From Anaerolineales bacterium (GTDB lineage Bacteria; Chloroflexota; Anaerolineae; Anaerolineales; Villigracilaceae): 34,075 nucleotides of DNA. Positions 14,325 through 24,187 of this stretch are shown in pieces. Every line of letters starts with the position of its first letter. Position 1 is the first letter of the stretch. The stretch covers positions 1 to 34,075 of the forward strand of contig JAEURG010000268.1 of the NCBI GenBank assembly GCA_016789345.1. The letters run 5' to 3'. Under the pieces are notes generated by a model. That model was not told the origin of the DNA, did not search any database, and saw only the letters and a program-made list of their open reading frames with translations. A program made the translations under genes and the position numbers.

Positions 14325-16238
14325 TTAGTTTTGTTCTTGCAATTCGGCTTCCATCTCAAGAATTGTTTTTGCTACTGCTTCAATGGCAATTCTTTGTTTG
14401 CGGTATAAATCTGCTTCAGACATAGCGAGGCGAGAAGCAACATCTCTTACTTTACGTCCTTCAATAAATTTCATTTCAAGGATGTTATATAAAATCCATT
14501 CTGTTGTAAATTTTCTATCGCCGCTGGGTTTCACTTGGTCAACGGCGCGGCGTAATAATGAACGAAGTGCATTAGCGGGGTTGCCATCTTCTTGCATGAG
14601 GTCTTGTACTACTTGTAATTTTATCAGCGGATTGTTTGTAAATTTGGGTCCGCCCCAATAATGGGTAAGCGCGTCTTTGACCCAGTTTGCTAAATCGGCT
14701 TCGTGTGGCAGGGGTTCATCTATCAAACTTGTTTTCGAGTCGTATCTGCCTGCGGCTCTCATGCGTTGAATCATTTCCACTTGCGGTTGAATATCGGCTA
14801 GTGAACGGAATACATTTTGTTGTAGTTGGCGGTCTTCTAATGCTATGGCAACGCGGTCGGCAAGCATCCACAGTGATTCACGTTGGTCAGGTTCTATCAT
14901 TTTTTGATTTTCGTTATGAGCCACGCCGAGCAAACCAATTAATGGCGGGGTTTCATCTAAATCCATGTTGGAAGTTCTTCTTCGGAATAATGGAAGTATC
15001 CAAAAATTTCCCCATTGAAATTCACGGCGTGGGTCTCCGTTTACTTGGTTGAGGGCTTCAGTTAATCCTTCTTGGTCTAACATCGAGCGGTTGCCTGCTA
15101 CGATAAGAGGAGATAACGTTTCGTCATTTAATGAAGCAACAAAGGCAGAAGGAGACTGCAAATGGTCTCGCACAGCGGCTAAGATTGCTTCAAGAAATTG
15201 TTGCAAGTCTCCTTGTGTTAGTAAGCGTTCTTCTATATTTTGAAGCAAGACTAATTCTTTACGGTCTCTTCCGAAAAATAGCCAACGTTCCCAAAGTGGT
15301 GCGGCGAAGGTGATAGCATGTTCCATTAATAATATGGTTGCTACTACTGTAAATGGAACAAAGGCATTATAAGGCGTGCCAAAAAATTCACCACCTCGTC
15401 GTACAACAGTCATAAAGGCTAAGGCGGCAGAAGCAGTGACGGGTCCGCGCATAATCCATTTGAAGAGGCGGCTCTTAATCACACGGTCGGGCCATGAAAC
15501 ACCGAAGAATGCAACAGCGTACGCCATGACTACTACTAGTACGGCAACAATAATATTAATAATGGTGGCTGTTCCCCAAAAAATAAATTGATATTTTGCG
15601 GCGAAACTAAAACCGAACATTAAGTATGGGAAAGAACCCAAAGCCGGGGCAGTAGCACCAGCCATAAGATAAATCATGCGGCGACGGCCAGAACGAGTTA
15701 ACATCAAATTATAGGCACGGTAGAAGTTAATCGCCGCCCAAATCATGGCAGTAATATAAAATACGGTGAAAATTTCAGTCCAAAGGGTTCGTTGTAAATA
15801 TGGGGCTGGTTTGCCGTTTGGAACAATATCGCCAAGTAAATTGCCTGTGGCAAGTAAAAGAAGGAAGATGCTGGCGATGGCATACATTAAACGAACAGCA
15901 ATACGTCTTCGTCCGCGTGAGGGTTTGCCTGCGGTAACTAATAACGCATCTGATAAATGTAAATAAGCGGCAGGTAAAAAGATAATGCCGAACCATTGCA
16001 AGCGCATTAGCACATCTAGCGTTTGGATGGCTTGTGAATTATCTTGTAAGGCTTCGGCAGTAAATACAACTACCACGCACAATAGAATGAGTGCAAAAGA
16101 TTTTGCAACTCTATCTCGTAAATTAAATGACAGGGACTATAAAAATAAAGAAAAAGCGGTGACGGCAATGCCCGCTGTGAGGATTTGGTTAATGGTTTGG
16201 ATGCCCGTCAACACAGCCGCTGACAAGTCGTTAATCAT
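14325..16238 (-). CDS. 7TM / GAF-like regulator with C-terminal helical region, interrupted by an in-frame TAG
   Basis: The frame from ATG 16238 to the stop at 14325 is 637 codons long, but codon 34 (16139-16137) is TAG. Upstream of it the codons read MINDLSAAVLTGIQTINQ...AFSLFL, the first membrane helix. Directly after it comes SLSFNLRDRVAKSFALILLC, a natural continuation. About seven to eight membrane segments (to about residue 310) resemble the N-terminal 7TM region of some histidine kinases. A GAF-like domain follows (about 330-470), then a C-terminal region ending KVRDVASRLAMSEADLYRKQR, suggestive of a helix-turn-helix. No kinase motifs are seen. The longest uninterrupted frame starts at TTG 16082 and lacks the first helix. 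The TAG probably replaced a Tyr codon. It may be a nonsense mutation, a base-call error, or read through. Ligand and target are unknown. Confidence 0.7.
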
Positions 16239-16256
16239 TTGGTTTGCGTTCCGATA

Positions 16257-16796
16257 TTATTTCAATAGTTTTGCAAAGAATAGTGCTACATCTTGGTTGA
16301 GGTAGTACTGGTCATTATACCCGCAGAAGTCGTAGCCAAATTTTTGTGCTAAGCGAATAGCAGGCAAATTTTTTGATTGCAATTCTAAAATTAAGCGGCG
16401 ATGTAGGCGTGTCTCTGCCCAGCCTTGTGCGGCAACTAATAAAGCGGAGGCAACACCTCGTCGGCGAAAAGATGCTTCCACAACCAAATCAGTTATCCAC
16501 ACAACAGAGGCGGTTGCGCGTTCTAACAAGCAAATATAGCCAACTGGGTCTTGCGCCATTAATGCAGTAAACATCATAGACTTTCGCACCCAATCATCTG
16601 CTAATGCAAATTTGTTATGTGGGTATTCGATTTGAATCGAACGAGGCAAACGGACTTCTCGAAATGTGGTCGCTACTTGATTTGAATCACGCTTCAATTC
16701 TAATTGCCAAACCGAATCACTTGTGATGTTATGGTCGAACGCCATTAATTTTTGTAAATCGGTTGCCACCGTTGGGCGAAGTTGAATCTCAGACAT
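16257..16796 (-). CDS. GNAT family N-acetyltransferase
   Basis: This 179-aa protein has a GNAT fold. Motif A is ITDLVVEASFRRRGVASALL (about 120-139) with the acetyl-CoA pyrophosphate loop RRRGVA, and motif B is LELQSKNLPAIRLAQKFGYDFCGYNDQYY. The substrate is unknown. AGGA lies 7 nt before ATG 16796. Its stop is 18 nt before the ATG of the interrupted 7TM/GAF gene, so the two are probably co-transcribed. Confidence 0.85.
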   Translation of the reverse strand: MSEIQLRPTVATDLQKLMAFDHNITSDSVWQLELKRDSNQVATTFREVRLPRSIQIEYPHNKFALADDWVRKSMMFTALMAQDPVGYICLLERATASVVWITDLVVEASFRRRGVASALLVAAQGWAETRLHRRLILELQSKNLPAIRLAQKFGYDFCGYNDQYYLNQDVALFFAKLLK

Positions 16797-16835
16797 ACAT
16801 CATTCCTATCAATAAATTTTTATAATCATATCAGT

Positions 16836-17513
16836 TTACTGCGAAGCGATACGCACTGGCACAATACAGGCAGGTAATTCAATGCCTTGATTATCTACAA
16901 CAACCAAGCGCAATTGATAATCGCCAGGTGTAAGCGCGGCAGTATTCCATGAACCAAGCCTGCCTTCATTGACAATTTCACGCCCTGCCGCAATGGTTGC
17001 CCATGTTTCGCTTCCTGCTGGTGCCACTTCATATTTGAAAAAACCAAAATTAGGAATATTGACCGTGCCAGTTATTTCAATTGCACCTGAAATTTCATCA
17101 CCAGGTTGCGGGAATGTAATAGAAAGTTGATTCGGCACACATCCACTTGTATTTGGGGCTACAGTACCCTCAGGCACATTCGCAAATTGAGTTTGCATTT
17201 CAGGAGATAATGTACCAGTAGGCGTAGAGATAAAATCTATAGTAGGGGTTGCAAGGAAAAAATCTGAAGGTAAGCCAGGGATAACAAAAGATGTGACTGA
17301 AAACACGAAGCAAAACAAAATAATAATTAATGTTGAAATAGCAACAGAACGTGCTAAGCGACGGGAGGAAAATTCACGTTCCAAACTAAACACTGCAATG
17401 CGCCAATCACGCCAAGAACGCAACAACCAGCGGAATGAAAACAAACCGCCGATTGCCAACAAAATATAAATCAACGCCTCGTAGGTGTCGAGAAATCTAT
17501 AAAACTCTACCAT
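16836..17513 (-). CDS. Membrane-anchored protein with extracytoplasmic beta-rich domain, unknown function
   Basis: This 225-aa protein has two membrane segments (about residues 13-31 and 54-79) with a basic loop between them (RSWRDWR, SSRRLARS). A Thr/Pro/Ser-rich linker (about 85-120) leads to a C-terminal beta-sandwich-like domain (about 125-222). That domain contains ISGAIEITGTVNIPNFGFFKYEVAPAG and ALTPGDYQLRLVVVDNQG, wording typical of Ig-like or invasin-like surface modules. Two Cys (CVPN, PACIV) bracket it and may form a disulfide. It follows punA by 12 nt. I do not recognise a named family. Confidence 0.65.
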   Translation of the reverse strand: MVEFYRFLDTYEALIYILLAIGGLFSFRWLLRSWRDWRIAVFSLEREFSSRRLARSVAISTLIIILFCFVFSVTSFVIPGLPSDFFLATPTIDFISTPTGTLSPEMQTQFANVPEGTVAPNTSGCVPNQLSITFPQPGDEISGAIEITGTVNIPNFGFFKYEVAPAGSETWATIAAGREIVNEGRLGSWNTAALTPGDYQLRLVVVDNQGIELPACIVPVRIASQ

Positions 17514-17525
17514 AGATGGTTTAAT

Positions 17526-18362
17526 TTACAGTCCGCGTAATACGCCGCGAATGATTTTTTCAATTTTGGGAGTAATGACCTTGCCTGCTTCAATCACTTC
17601 TTCATGCGTTGTAATGGTTGAGCCATCTAAATTGGCTTTATTGCTAATGCCCGAAAGACCTAACGCGCGCATACCACCATGCCTTGCTACAATTACTTCT
17701 GGCACAGTAGACATGCCGACTGCATCCACACCAATTAAACGTAAGAAGCGCAAATCGGCTGGGGATTCAAATGAAGGTCCACTCAAACCTGCATACACAC
17801 CTTCTTGCAAAGTAATCTTATTTTCTTTTGCAACTTTACGAGTCAAATCACAAAGTTCACGGTCATACGGCTGACTCATATCAGGAAAACGTGGACCCAA
17901 CTCATCTAAATTCGGTCCCATCAAAGGATTTAATCCAGACATACCCATTAGATTTAACTGGTCTGTGATAAGCATGACATCACCTGGAGAAAAATTTGGA
18001 TTTACCCCACCCGCCGCATTTGTGACTATCAGGCTGGGGATGTGTAACCGTTGCATTATCCTCACTGGAAGCGTGGTCTCGCCCATTGTGTAACCTTCAT
18101 AATAGTGAATCCGCCCTTGCATCACCAGTACGGGTTTATCTTCCAACATACCGATAACAAATCTACCTACATGGCCATGCACCGTAGAAACAGGGAAATT
18201 CGGCAAGTCGCTATAAGCAATGGTAACGGCATCTGAAACAGAATCAGCCAATCCGTTTAGCCCCGAACCGAGAATAATCCCAGCCATAGGCTGAATCGAA
18301 ATCTGTTTTTTAATCGTAGCGGTAAGTTCATCAATTTGATTAAGGGAAATAAATTTTTGCAT
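17526..18362 (-). CDS. punA: Purine-nucleoside phosphorylase, trimeric type
   Basis: This 278-aa enzyme phosphorolyses inosine and guanosine in purine salvage. Phosphate-site residues are visible: S33 in GIILGSGLNGLAD, H64 in VHGH, R84 and H86 in QGRIHYYEGY, and the VTNAAGGVNP loop (113-122). The base-binding site has E199 in SGPSFESPAD, M217 in GMSTVPE and N241 in SNKA, the Glu/Asn pair that selects 6-oxopurines. The length is normal. It heads the long minus-strand run towards lgt and has an extended -10 promoter upstream. Confidence 0.95.
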   Translation of the reverse strand: MQKFISLNQIDELTATIKKQISIQPMAGIILGSGLNGLADSVSDAVTIAYSDLPNFPVSTVHGHVGRFVIGMLEDKPVLVMQGRIHYYEGYTMGETTLPVRIMQRLHIPSLIVTNAAGGVNPNFSPGDVMLITDQLNLMGMSGLNPLMGPNLDELGPRFPDMSQPYDRELCDLTRKVAKENKITLQEGVYAGLSGPSFESPADLRFLRLIGVDAVGMSTVPEVIVARHGGMRALGLSGISNKANLDGSTITTHEEVIEAGKVITPKIEKIIRGVLRGL

Positions 18363-18426
18363 TTGGCAGACCTATCTTCATAAATTTACAAATGGCTGTT
18401 AACCCCAATCACCAATTTGCGTGAGC

Positions 18427-18435
18427 ATTATATCA
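18427..18435 (-). promoter_or_regulatory. Extended -10 promoter of punA
   Basis: On the minus strand TGATATAAT (18435-18427) is a perfect TGn-TATAAT extended -10. No good -35 is seen 16-18 nt upstream, as is common for extended -10 promoters. The leader to ATG 18362 is about 58 nt. Confidence 0.6.
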
Positions 18436-18478
18436 GAAATCACCTTTCAATTTTCAGAGTAGATAAATTTTGTTTCTT

Positions 18479-21400
18479 ATGCTATCCTCTAGCCCAATGC
18501 GTCATCCATCAGAAAATAATTTTAATATTTTTGCTTCTCTGTTGTTGGGCGGCATGGGGGTCAGCCTATTGTTGATTCCAAACTTATTAAATATTGTCGC
18601 GCCTTACCAATCTAACTTAATGGTGATGGTGTTAGGTGTTGTCAGTTTTGCAATGGCGCTAGCGTTGCAAGCCTTAGCTGTGACTGGTTGGTTCTCTTGG
18701 CATGCCCGTTTAATACAAGTTTTTTCAAGTTTGCTTTTTATTTTGTTTTCGGTTTTGTATTTCCAAAATAATTTCTGGATGGAAGCCACAGTTCTTTTCT
18801 TTGTTGGGTTAATGCAGTTGGCTTTAATCGTTATTTTCACTTCACCGCGCTTCTTTGGCTTTGACGTACTAAATTTTACATTTGCATTGGCAGGCTTTGC
18901 GTCTGGGATTTTTCTAGCAGTAACAAAAATAGATGCCGCGCAAGTGAAATGGGTAAGTTATGTTCCATATGTAGGCGGTTCGTTTTTTATCCTTTCCTTT
19001 ATTGCGGCAAGTGTATTAATTGTTTTGCCAAAATACAGCAAATATGTTTTGCCTGTGCAAGCCCTACCATGGATGGCATGGTGTTTTATATTAGTACCAA
19101 CCATATATGGTGCAAATTTAATTGTACCTATTGTATTAATTGGGATGATTTTGTTTGGCAATTTTTTAAAGTGGGAGCAAATCCAATTGCCTTATGGGGA
19201 TATTCTTGGACGCAGAATTGTTTTGATTGCCTGCACTATTGAATTAAGCGTACTCATTTTTTTGAGTGCCTTACTCTCCGTTTTAGACCAAGCTATTGAT
19301 GGTCAATATCATGCACTCGTCACGGCACGAGAAGCGGCATTTGTGTTCTTTACAATTTTTACAACAGTGGTGTATTTTGAAGGGCTAACCATCATCATCA
19401 CTATGAACGGGTTGATGAAAGAATTGAACAAAAGCGAAAAAGAAACGGAAGATACTGATGAAAATAGTGATGATTCGCTTTCGATTTGGAATACGCGTTT
19501 TGGCAAATATGTTAAACCGTTTATTCTTTCACGTGAAGGTACGCGCCTCAAACTCAGTGCACAAGCTGACCAACTGAATGTGCTTTCACAACAAGTTGCC
19601 AATGAAAAAAAGCGTAATGCTCAATTAACTTTATTGATGGAATTAAGCCAACAACTTGAAAATCAATTAGACCAGCCCGTCTCTGCGCAGTTAGCGGTTA
19701 ACACCTTAGACCGCGCATTAAATTGTTCTATTGTAACTGTATTTTTGCATGAGCCTGAAATGCAAGACTTTATGATGCTTGCCGCAACAGGTGAAAAAAT
19801 TAACATGGCTCCGCCGGGCTATCGTCAAATCTCTTCGGCGGGATTAATTGGACGAGCATTTCGGCAACGAAAAACACAAATTGTCAACGACTTAAGAAAA
19901 GACCCTGACTACATTCAATTTGAAGGTGAAAATAGTTTATCGGCAGTTGTGATTCCATTAATATCAAACGGACATGTACATGGCATGATTGCATTTAATA
20001 GTGAGCAATTAAATGCTTTTAGCAGTATTGATGTTGGATTAGCCGAAGCAGTTGCAGGGGAATTAATCCGCGCGTGGGAGCGTTCTGGGTATCACCAAAG
20101 GTTAACAAATCTCATTCAGTCGGGTAGTCAGTTTTTATCAGTGGTTGACCCAAACTCTACTGCGCGTGATGTTGCTTCAGTGGCAAGAGAAATTTTACAA
20201 GCGCGTTTCACGTTTGTTCACATTCAATTAGGGCAAGAAAGAAATTTCATTCAAAGTTCTTCATCAGGCAATGCGCCTCATTTGTTACAGTCTTTAGAAA
20301 AATCGCTCAATTCAGAAGGTTTGGTACAAATTATTTTTCAAGCCATTCAACCATTTCGCATTCGTGACGTGCGGAAATATCCAGCCACTTCGCATTTAAA
20401 TATTGATAATTCAAACTTACGGAGCATGATTGCCATTCCGATTCGTTGGCATCAAGTTAACATTGGTGCAATTTTTGCGTTCGGGAAACAAAATGAAGTT
20501 TTCTTTACTGAAAATGACGAATCATTAGCAGAATTGCTTGCCATTCAAGCGGCAGGCGCATTTGAAAGCACATGGCTACAACAAGAATTACGTTCTTCGC
20601 TTCGCATCACCTCATTGTTATATCGCCTTAGCAACCAAATTATTCAGGCTGAAAATTTGGAAGAAGCCGCCACCGACATTGCTCAAACCGCGCATAAATT
20701 ATCAGCCAGCACTACCACTGGCATCGTTTTACTAAATGTGGATGAAAGCATTGCCGCCGAAGTAAAAATAGAAGCGGGAGAACTCGTGCAGGGGTCACGT
20801 CACCCGATGAAATTAGTTAAAGAAGCGATGAATGCCGGTCAGTTAATCTACTTTTCGAAAGGGCAATCAGGCATTCAAAGTTGTATTCCTATCAAAACCC
20901 CAATCAGAAATTATGGTGCCATTTGGATGGAATCTCCAGATGACCAAAAAAATAATCCTGCCACAAACCCAAATGACATGCAGGCATTGGTGAATCAAGC
21001 CGCAATTGCATTAGAGCGTTCCATGCTGTTAGCAGAATCACGCCGCCAAGCCATTGAAATCAAAGCCGCATATGACACACTAGAAGAAACATACGACCAA
21101 ACTTTAGCATCATTAACTTCGGCACTCGATGCACGCGATAGAGAAACAGAAGGTCATAGCATTCGCGTTAGTCATTTGGCTGTAAAACTTGGCGAAATGC
21201 TTAAGTTTTCTAGCGAGCAATTAAAAGTTTTAGAACGCGGTTCGTTATTACATGATATTGGAAAAATTGGTATCAGCGATACGATTTTGCATAAGCCCGG
21301 CAAACTCAATGATGAAGAATGGAAGTTAATGAAATTGCATCCTGACATTGGCGCAAAAATTGTAGAAGGCATTCCATTTTTAGAAGATACCATTCCGCTC

Positions 21401-21667
21401 ATTCGTCATCATCAAGAAAGATGGAATGGCACAGGATATCCAAGTCAATTAAAAGGTGAGGAGATTCCAATTTTGGCGCGTTTGTTTTCAGTAATTGATG
21501 CCTTCGATGCATTAACCAGCAATCGCCCGTATCGTCAAAAAATTTCTACAGAAGAAGCGTTAATTTATTTGCGCGAACAATCAGGAATTTTATTTGACCC
21601 GACCATTGTAGATGCGTTTGAAAAAATGATAGTTGAAGACCCTGCTGTTATTGCGGTTTCTGATTAA
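18479..21667 (+). CDS. Polytopic membrane / 3xGAF / HD-GYP cyclic-di-GMP phosphodiesterase
   Basis: This 1062-aa protein has about nine hydrophobic segments between residues 12 and 315. A charged linker (about 320-375) is followed by three GAF-like domains (about 380-530, 545-695, 708-850), a short coiled stretch, and an HD-GYP domain (about 885-1050). The HD pair is at residues 925-926 (LLHDIGKIGIS), and the GYP signature HHQERWNGTGYP starts at 977. Metal ligands look complete, so it should degrade cyclic-di-GMP. The membrane part may be a sensor or a transporter-like input. The start is uncertain: TTG 18470, ATG 18479 and ATG 18497 are all in frame and none has a Shine-Dalgarno sequence. 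ATG 18479 is a compromise. The stop directly abuts that of ltaE. Confidence 0.9.
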   Translation: MLSSSPMRHPSENNFNIFASLLLGGMGVSLLLIPNLLNIVAPYQSNLMVMVLGVVSFAMALALQALAVTGWFSWHARLIQVFSSLLFILFSVLYFQNNFWMEATVLFFVGLMQLALIVIFTSPRFFGFDVLNFTFALAGFASGIFLAVTKIDAAQVKWVSYVPYVGGSFFILSFIAASVLIVLPKYSKYVLPVQALPWMAWCFILVPTIYGANLIVPIVLIGMILFGNFLKWEQIQLPYGDILGRRIVLIACTIELSVLIFLSALLSVLDQAIDGQYHALVTAREAAFVFFTIFTTVVYFEGLTIIITMNGLMKELNKSEKETEDTDENSDDSLSIWNTRFGKYVKPFILSREGTRLKLSAQADQLNVLSQQVANEKKRNAQLTLLMELSQQLENQLDQPVSAQLAVNTLDRALNCSIVTVFLHEPEMQDFMMLAATGEKINMAPPGYRQISSAGLIGRAFRQRKTQIVNDLRKDPDYIQFEGENSLSAVVIPLISNGHVHGMIAFNSEQLNAFSSIDVGLAEAVAGELIRAWERSGYHQRLTNLIQSGSQFLSVVDPNSTARDVASVAREILQARFTFVHIQLGQERNFIQSSSSGNAPHLLQSLEKSLNSEGLVQIIFQAIQPFRIRDVRKYPATSHLNIDNSNLRSMIAIPIRWHQVNIGAIFAFGKQNEVFFTENDESLAELLAIQAAGAFESTWLQQELRSSLRITSLLYRLSNQIIQAENLEEAATDIAQTAHKLSASTTTGIVLLNVDESIAAEVKIEAGELVQGSRHPMKLVKEAMNAGQLIYFSKGQSGIQSCIPIKTPIRNYGAIWMESPDDQKNNPATNPNDMQALVNQAAIALERSMLLAESRRQAIEIKAAYDTLEETYDQTLASLTSALDARDRETEGHSIRVSHLAVKLGEMLKFSSEQLKVLERGSLLHDIGKIGISDTILHKPGKLNDEEWKLMKLHPDIGAKIVEGIPFLEDTIPLIRHHQERWNGTGYPSQLKGEEIPILARLFSVIDAFDALTSNRPYRQKISTEEALIYLREQSGILFDPTIVDAFEKMIVEDPAVIAVSD

Positions 21668-22708
21668 TTATTTCAAAACTTTCGCAAACGCATCAATCGT
21701 TTTTTTCATACCTGTATCATCAACCCAATAATGAGTCACCAAACGAAAGCGACGTGGAGCCGTCCAATCTACCAGCACACCATATTTTTTGATTTCATCA
21801 ATGATTTGATTATCGGTCAAAGCAATATGATTTGAAATATTAAAGTAAACCATATTAGATACAGGTTCCGCTTCTAAAACCAGACCTGCAACCTGTTTCA
21901 GACCATCATATATTTTCTTAGCCCGAGCATGGTCATCACCCAATCGCTTTGTCATTTTTTCTAACGAAATTAATCCAGCAGATGCAATCACACCCACTTG
22001 ACGCATTCCCCCACCTAACATTTTTCTCAAATGCCTTGCACGATTGATAAATTTTTCTGTTCCAACCAACATTGAACCAATTGGTGAAACTAAACCTTTG
22101 CTCAAACAAAACATGACCGAATCAGCAGAAGCGACTAAATCTTTTACATCTACATTTAATGCTGTTGCCGCGTTGAAAATTCTTGCGCCATCAATATGGA
22201 ATGCTAAATTATTTTCTCTGGCAATCTCACCAACGTGATTTGTATATTCCACAGTTAATGGAACACCACCACAAACATTCTGCGTGTTTTCAAGACAAAT
22301 CAATTTTGTAATTGTATGATGTACATCTTCACTTTGAATCGAAGCGCGGATGTCATCTAATGCCAATGTGCCATCTTTTTGATTCGGCACGGGATGAGGT
22401 TGAATCCCACCCAGCGCAGACATTCCGCCTGCTTCATTCAAATAAATATGTGATTTATCGCCAAGAATGACTTCATCGCCACGCTGGCAATGCACCATTA
22501 AAGCAATTAAATTCCCCATCGTTCCTGATGGAACAAAAAGTGAATCTTCTTTGCCAAGCATTTTTGCGGCTTTTTCTTGTAGTTCATTAACAGTCGGGTC
22601 GTCCATGTAAACATCATCACCCACTTCAGCCTCTGCCATCGCTTCGCGCATTTCAGGTGTAGGTTTGGTGACTGTGTCTGAGCGAAGGTCTACAAATTCT
22701 TCATTCAT
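21668..22708 (-). CDS. ltaE: Low-specificity L-threonine aldolase
   Basis: This PLP-dependent fold-type I enzyme cleaves L-threonine or L-allo-threonine to glycine and acetaldehyde. The 346-aa protein begins [18 protein letters not shown], the family signature. H87 (GDKSHIYL) stacks on the cofactor. D173 and R176 lie in [12 protein letters not shown], and the Schiff-base lysine is K204 in [17 protein letters not shown]. It overlaps the end of the pseudouridine synthase gene by 8 nt. Its stop codon immediately abuts the convergent HD-GYP stop, with no spacer in which to fit a terminator. Confidence 0.95.
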   Translation of the reverse strand: MNEEFVDLRSDTVTKPTPEMREAMAEAEVGDDVYMDDPTVNELQEKAAKMLGKEDSLFVPSGTMGNLIALMVHCQRGDEVILGDKSHIYLNEAGGMSALGGIQPHPVPNQKDGTLALDDIRASIQSEDVHHTITKLICLENTQNVCGGVPLTVEYTNHVGEIARENNLAFHIDGARIFNAATALNVDVKDLVASADSVMFCLSKGLVSPIGSMLVGTEKFINRARHLRKMLGGGMRQVGVIASAGLISLEKMTKRLGDDHARAKKIYDGLKQVAGLVLEAEPVSNMVYFNISNHIALTDNQIIDEIKKYGVLVDWTAPRRFRLVTHYWVDDTGMKKTIDAFAKVLK

Positions 22709-23630
22709 ATTTTCTTACATCCTCCAAAACATGTTTCAATTCATCCGGCAATTCTGCTTCAAAAACATGAGGCTTAGTTTCATTTGGCAAAACAATACTC
22801 AGTTTTGCGGCGTGGAGAAAATGCCTGTTAATTTCAACGGTTATGCTTTTCTTTCCATAAATCGAATCGCCAACAATCGGACAACCTAAAAATTGGCAAT
22901 GCAAACGGATTTGATGTGTTCGCCCAGTGAGCGGGTGAAACTCAAGCAATGTATGATTTTTAAATGTTTCGAGCGTTTTATATTCACTAACGGCTTCACG
23001 TCCCTTACCAGGTGGAACTATCGCCATTTTTTTTCGATGACGTGTGTCTCTGCCAATAGAAGCCTCTACTCGACCTGATGGTGTAGGTGGCTTTCCATCT
23101 ACAAGCGCAAGGTATGTTTTCTCAACTGTTCGCAAGCGGAATTGGTCTTGCAACCAATTATGTGCTTGTTCATTTTTTGCAAGAACTATTAAGCCGGATG
23201 TTTCTTTATCTAAACGATGCACAAGACCGGGGCGTTCTTCACCGCCGATTCCTTCTAAATCGGGGTCATAACCCAACACTGCATTGACAAGCGTCCCCGA
23301 AGAATGACCCGCCGCCGGATGAACTACCATTCCAGCCGGTTTATTGACCACAATCAAATCATCATTTTCAAAAACAATATTTAAAGGAATATTTTCGCCA
23401 ACTAAACCGCTTGGCACTGGTGGAGGAATCCGTACTTGAATTTCAAATCCATTTTCAATTAATTGACCAGATTTTTTTGCAGGCACATGATTGACCAAAA
23501 CAAAACCTTCAGCAATCAAGCCTTGCAAACGTGCGCGTGAAAATTCTGGCAAGCAAGAAACGAGGAATTTATCTAATCGCTCTGCGCTTCCTTCATCATA
23601 AATAAAAATTTCAACTCGTTCATTATTCAC
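22701..23630 (-). CDS. rluD: RluA/RluD family rRNA pseudouridine synthase
   Basis: This 309-aa protein has an N-terminal S4 RNA-binding domain (about 15-75, [20 protein letters not shown]). The RluA-type catalytic domain has the motif HRLDKETSG with catalytic D141. Further family motifs are [14 protein letters not shown] and [28 protein letters not shown]. RluD modifies helix 69 of 23S rRNA, but the exact target within the RluA/C/D group cannot be fixed from sequence. It overlaps lspA by 4 nt and ltaE by 8 nt. The lspA-rluD pairing is common in bacteria. Confidence 0.9.
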   Translation of the reverse strand: MNNERVEIFIYDEGSAERLDKFLVSCLPEFSRARLQGLIAEGFVLVNHVPAKKSGQLIENGFEIQVRIPPPVPSGLVGENIPLNIVFENDDLIVVNKPAGMVVHPAAGHSSGTLVNAVLGYDPDLEGIGGEERPGLVHRLDKETSGLIVLAKNEQAHNWLQDQFRLRTVEKTYLALVDGKPPTPSGRVEASIGRDTRHRKKMAIVPPGKGREAVSEYKTLETFKNHTLLEFHPLTGRTHQIRLHCQFLGCPIVGDSIYGKKSITVEINRHFLHAAKLSIVLPNETKPHVFEAELPDELKHVLEDVRKYE

Positions 23631-24163
23631 TTTTCACTGCTCACTGACAACTGTTCATTGTTTTCTATTTTCTTATTGGCTTTTTCTTTCCGTTCTTGAA
23701 TCCACACGCCGATTAATAAAACCACCACACCTATTGAAATAGAAGCATCAGCAATATTAAATACAGGGAAAGTGCCAACGGAAATAAAATCAGTCACTTC
23801 ATTATTTAGCAAACGGTCAATTAAATTTCCAACCGCGCCACCTAATTGCAAGCCCAGCGCTAGTTTCAAAAATAAACCTTCTTTTTCTACTTGTGGATAG
23901 TAATAAATAATTGCCCCAATCACAATAAATGCCAACACTTTGAAAACCTGATTGCCATCTTGAAACATACCAAACGCCGCACCGCTATTGCTCCAATGCA
24001 CAAAACGCGCATACGGACTCAACCAACTTAACCATTCTGGCAACCATTGGCTTCCAAATGGAATATGCTCACGCACTAACATCTTCGTCCATTGGTCTAA
24101 GCCGACAGAAACGCCAGCAACGCCAAACAAAATTAAATAATCTTTTACTTTGGAATTCAACAT
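23627..24163 (-). CDS. lspA: Lipoprotein signal peptidase (signal peptidase II)
   Basis: This membrane aspartic protease cleaves signal peptides from diacylglyceryl-modified prolipoproteins. The 178-aa protein has four membrane segments. It shows the family motifs LDQWTK (22-27), NSGAAFG (59-65), GGAVGNLIDRL (108-118), VTDFI with catalytic D125, and FNIADASI with catalytic D139. ATG 24163 is preferred over TTG 24172; GAGG sits close upstream. A short charged C-terminal tail follows the last helix. It acts on the product of Lgt, also encoded in this window. Confidence 0.93.
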   Translation of the reverse strand: MLNSKVKDYLILFGVAGVSVGLDQWTKMLVREHIPFGSQWLPEWLSWLSPYARFVHWSNSGAAFGMFQDGNQVFKVLAFIVIGAIIYYYPQVEKEGLFLKLALGLQLGGAVGNLIDRLLNNEVTDFISVGTFPVFNIADASISIGVVVLLIGVWIQERKEKANKKIENNEQLSVSSEK

Positions 24164-24187
24164 GCACCTCAATTAAAAATAGTCCGC

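Noticed and set aside
16083..16133. CTG start at 16133 for the 7TM/GAF gene
   Set aside because: It gives a plausible N-terminus, but it lies only 2 nt after a possible -10 box, and the ATG at 16238 in the same frame with an upstream helix is a better explanation.
15985..16305. Plus-strand ORF of about 106 codons opposite the 7TM/GAF gene start
   Set aside because: It is antisense to coding sequence, has no family resemblance and no Shine-Dalgarno.
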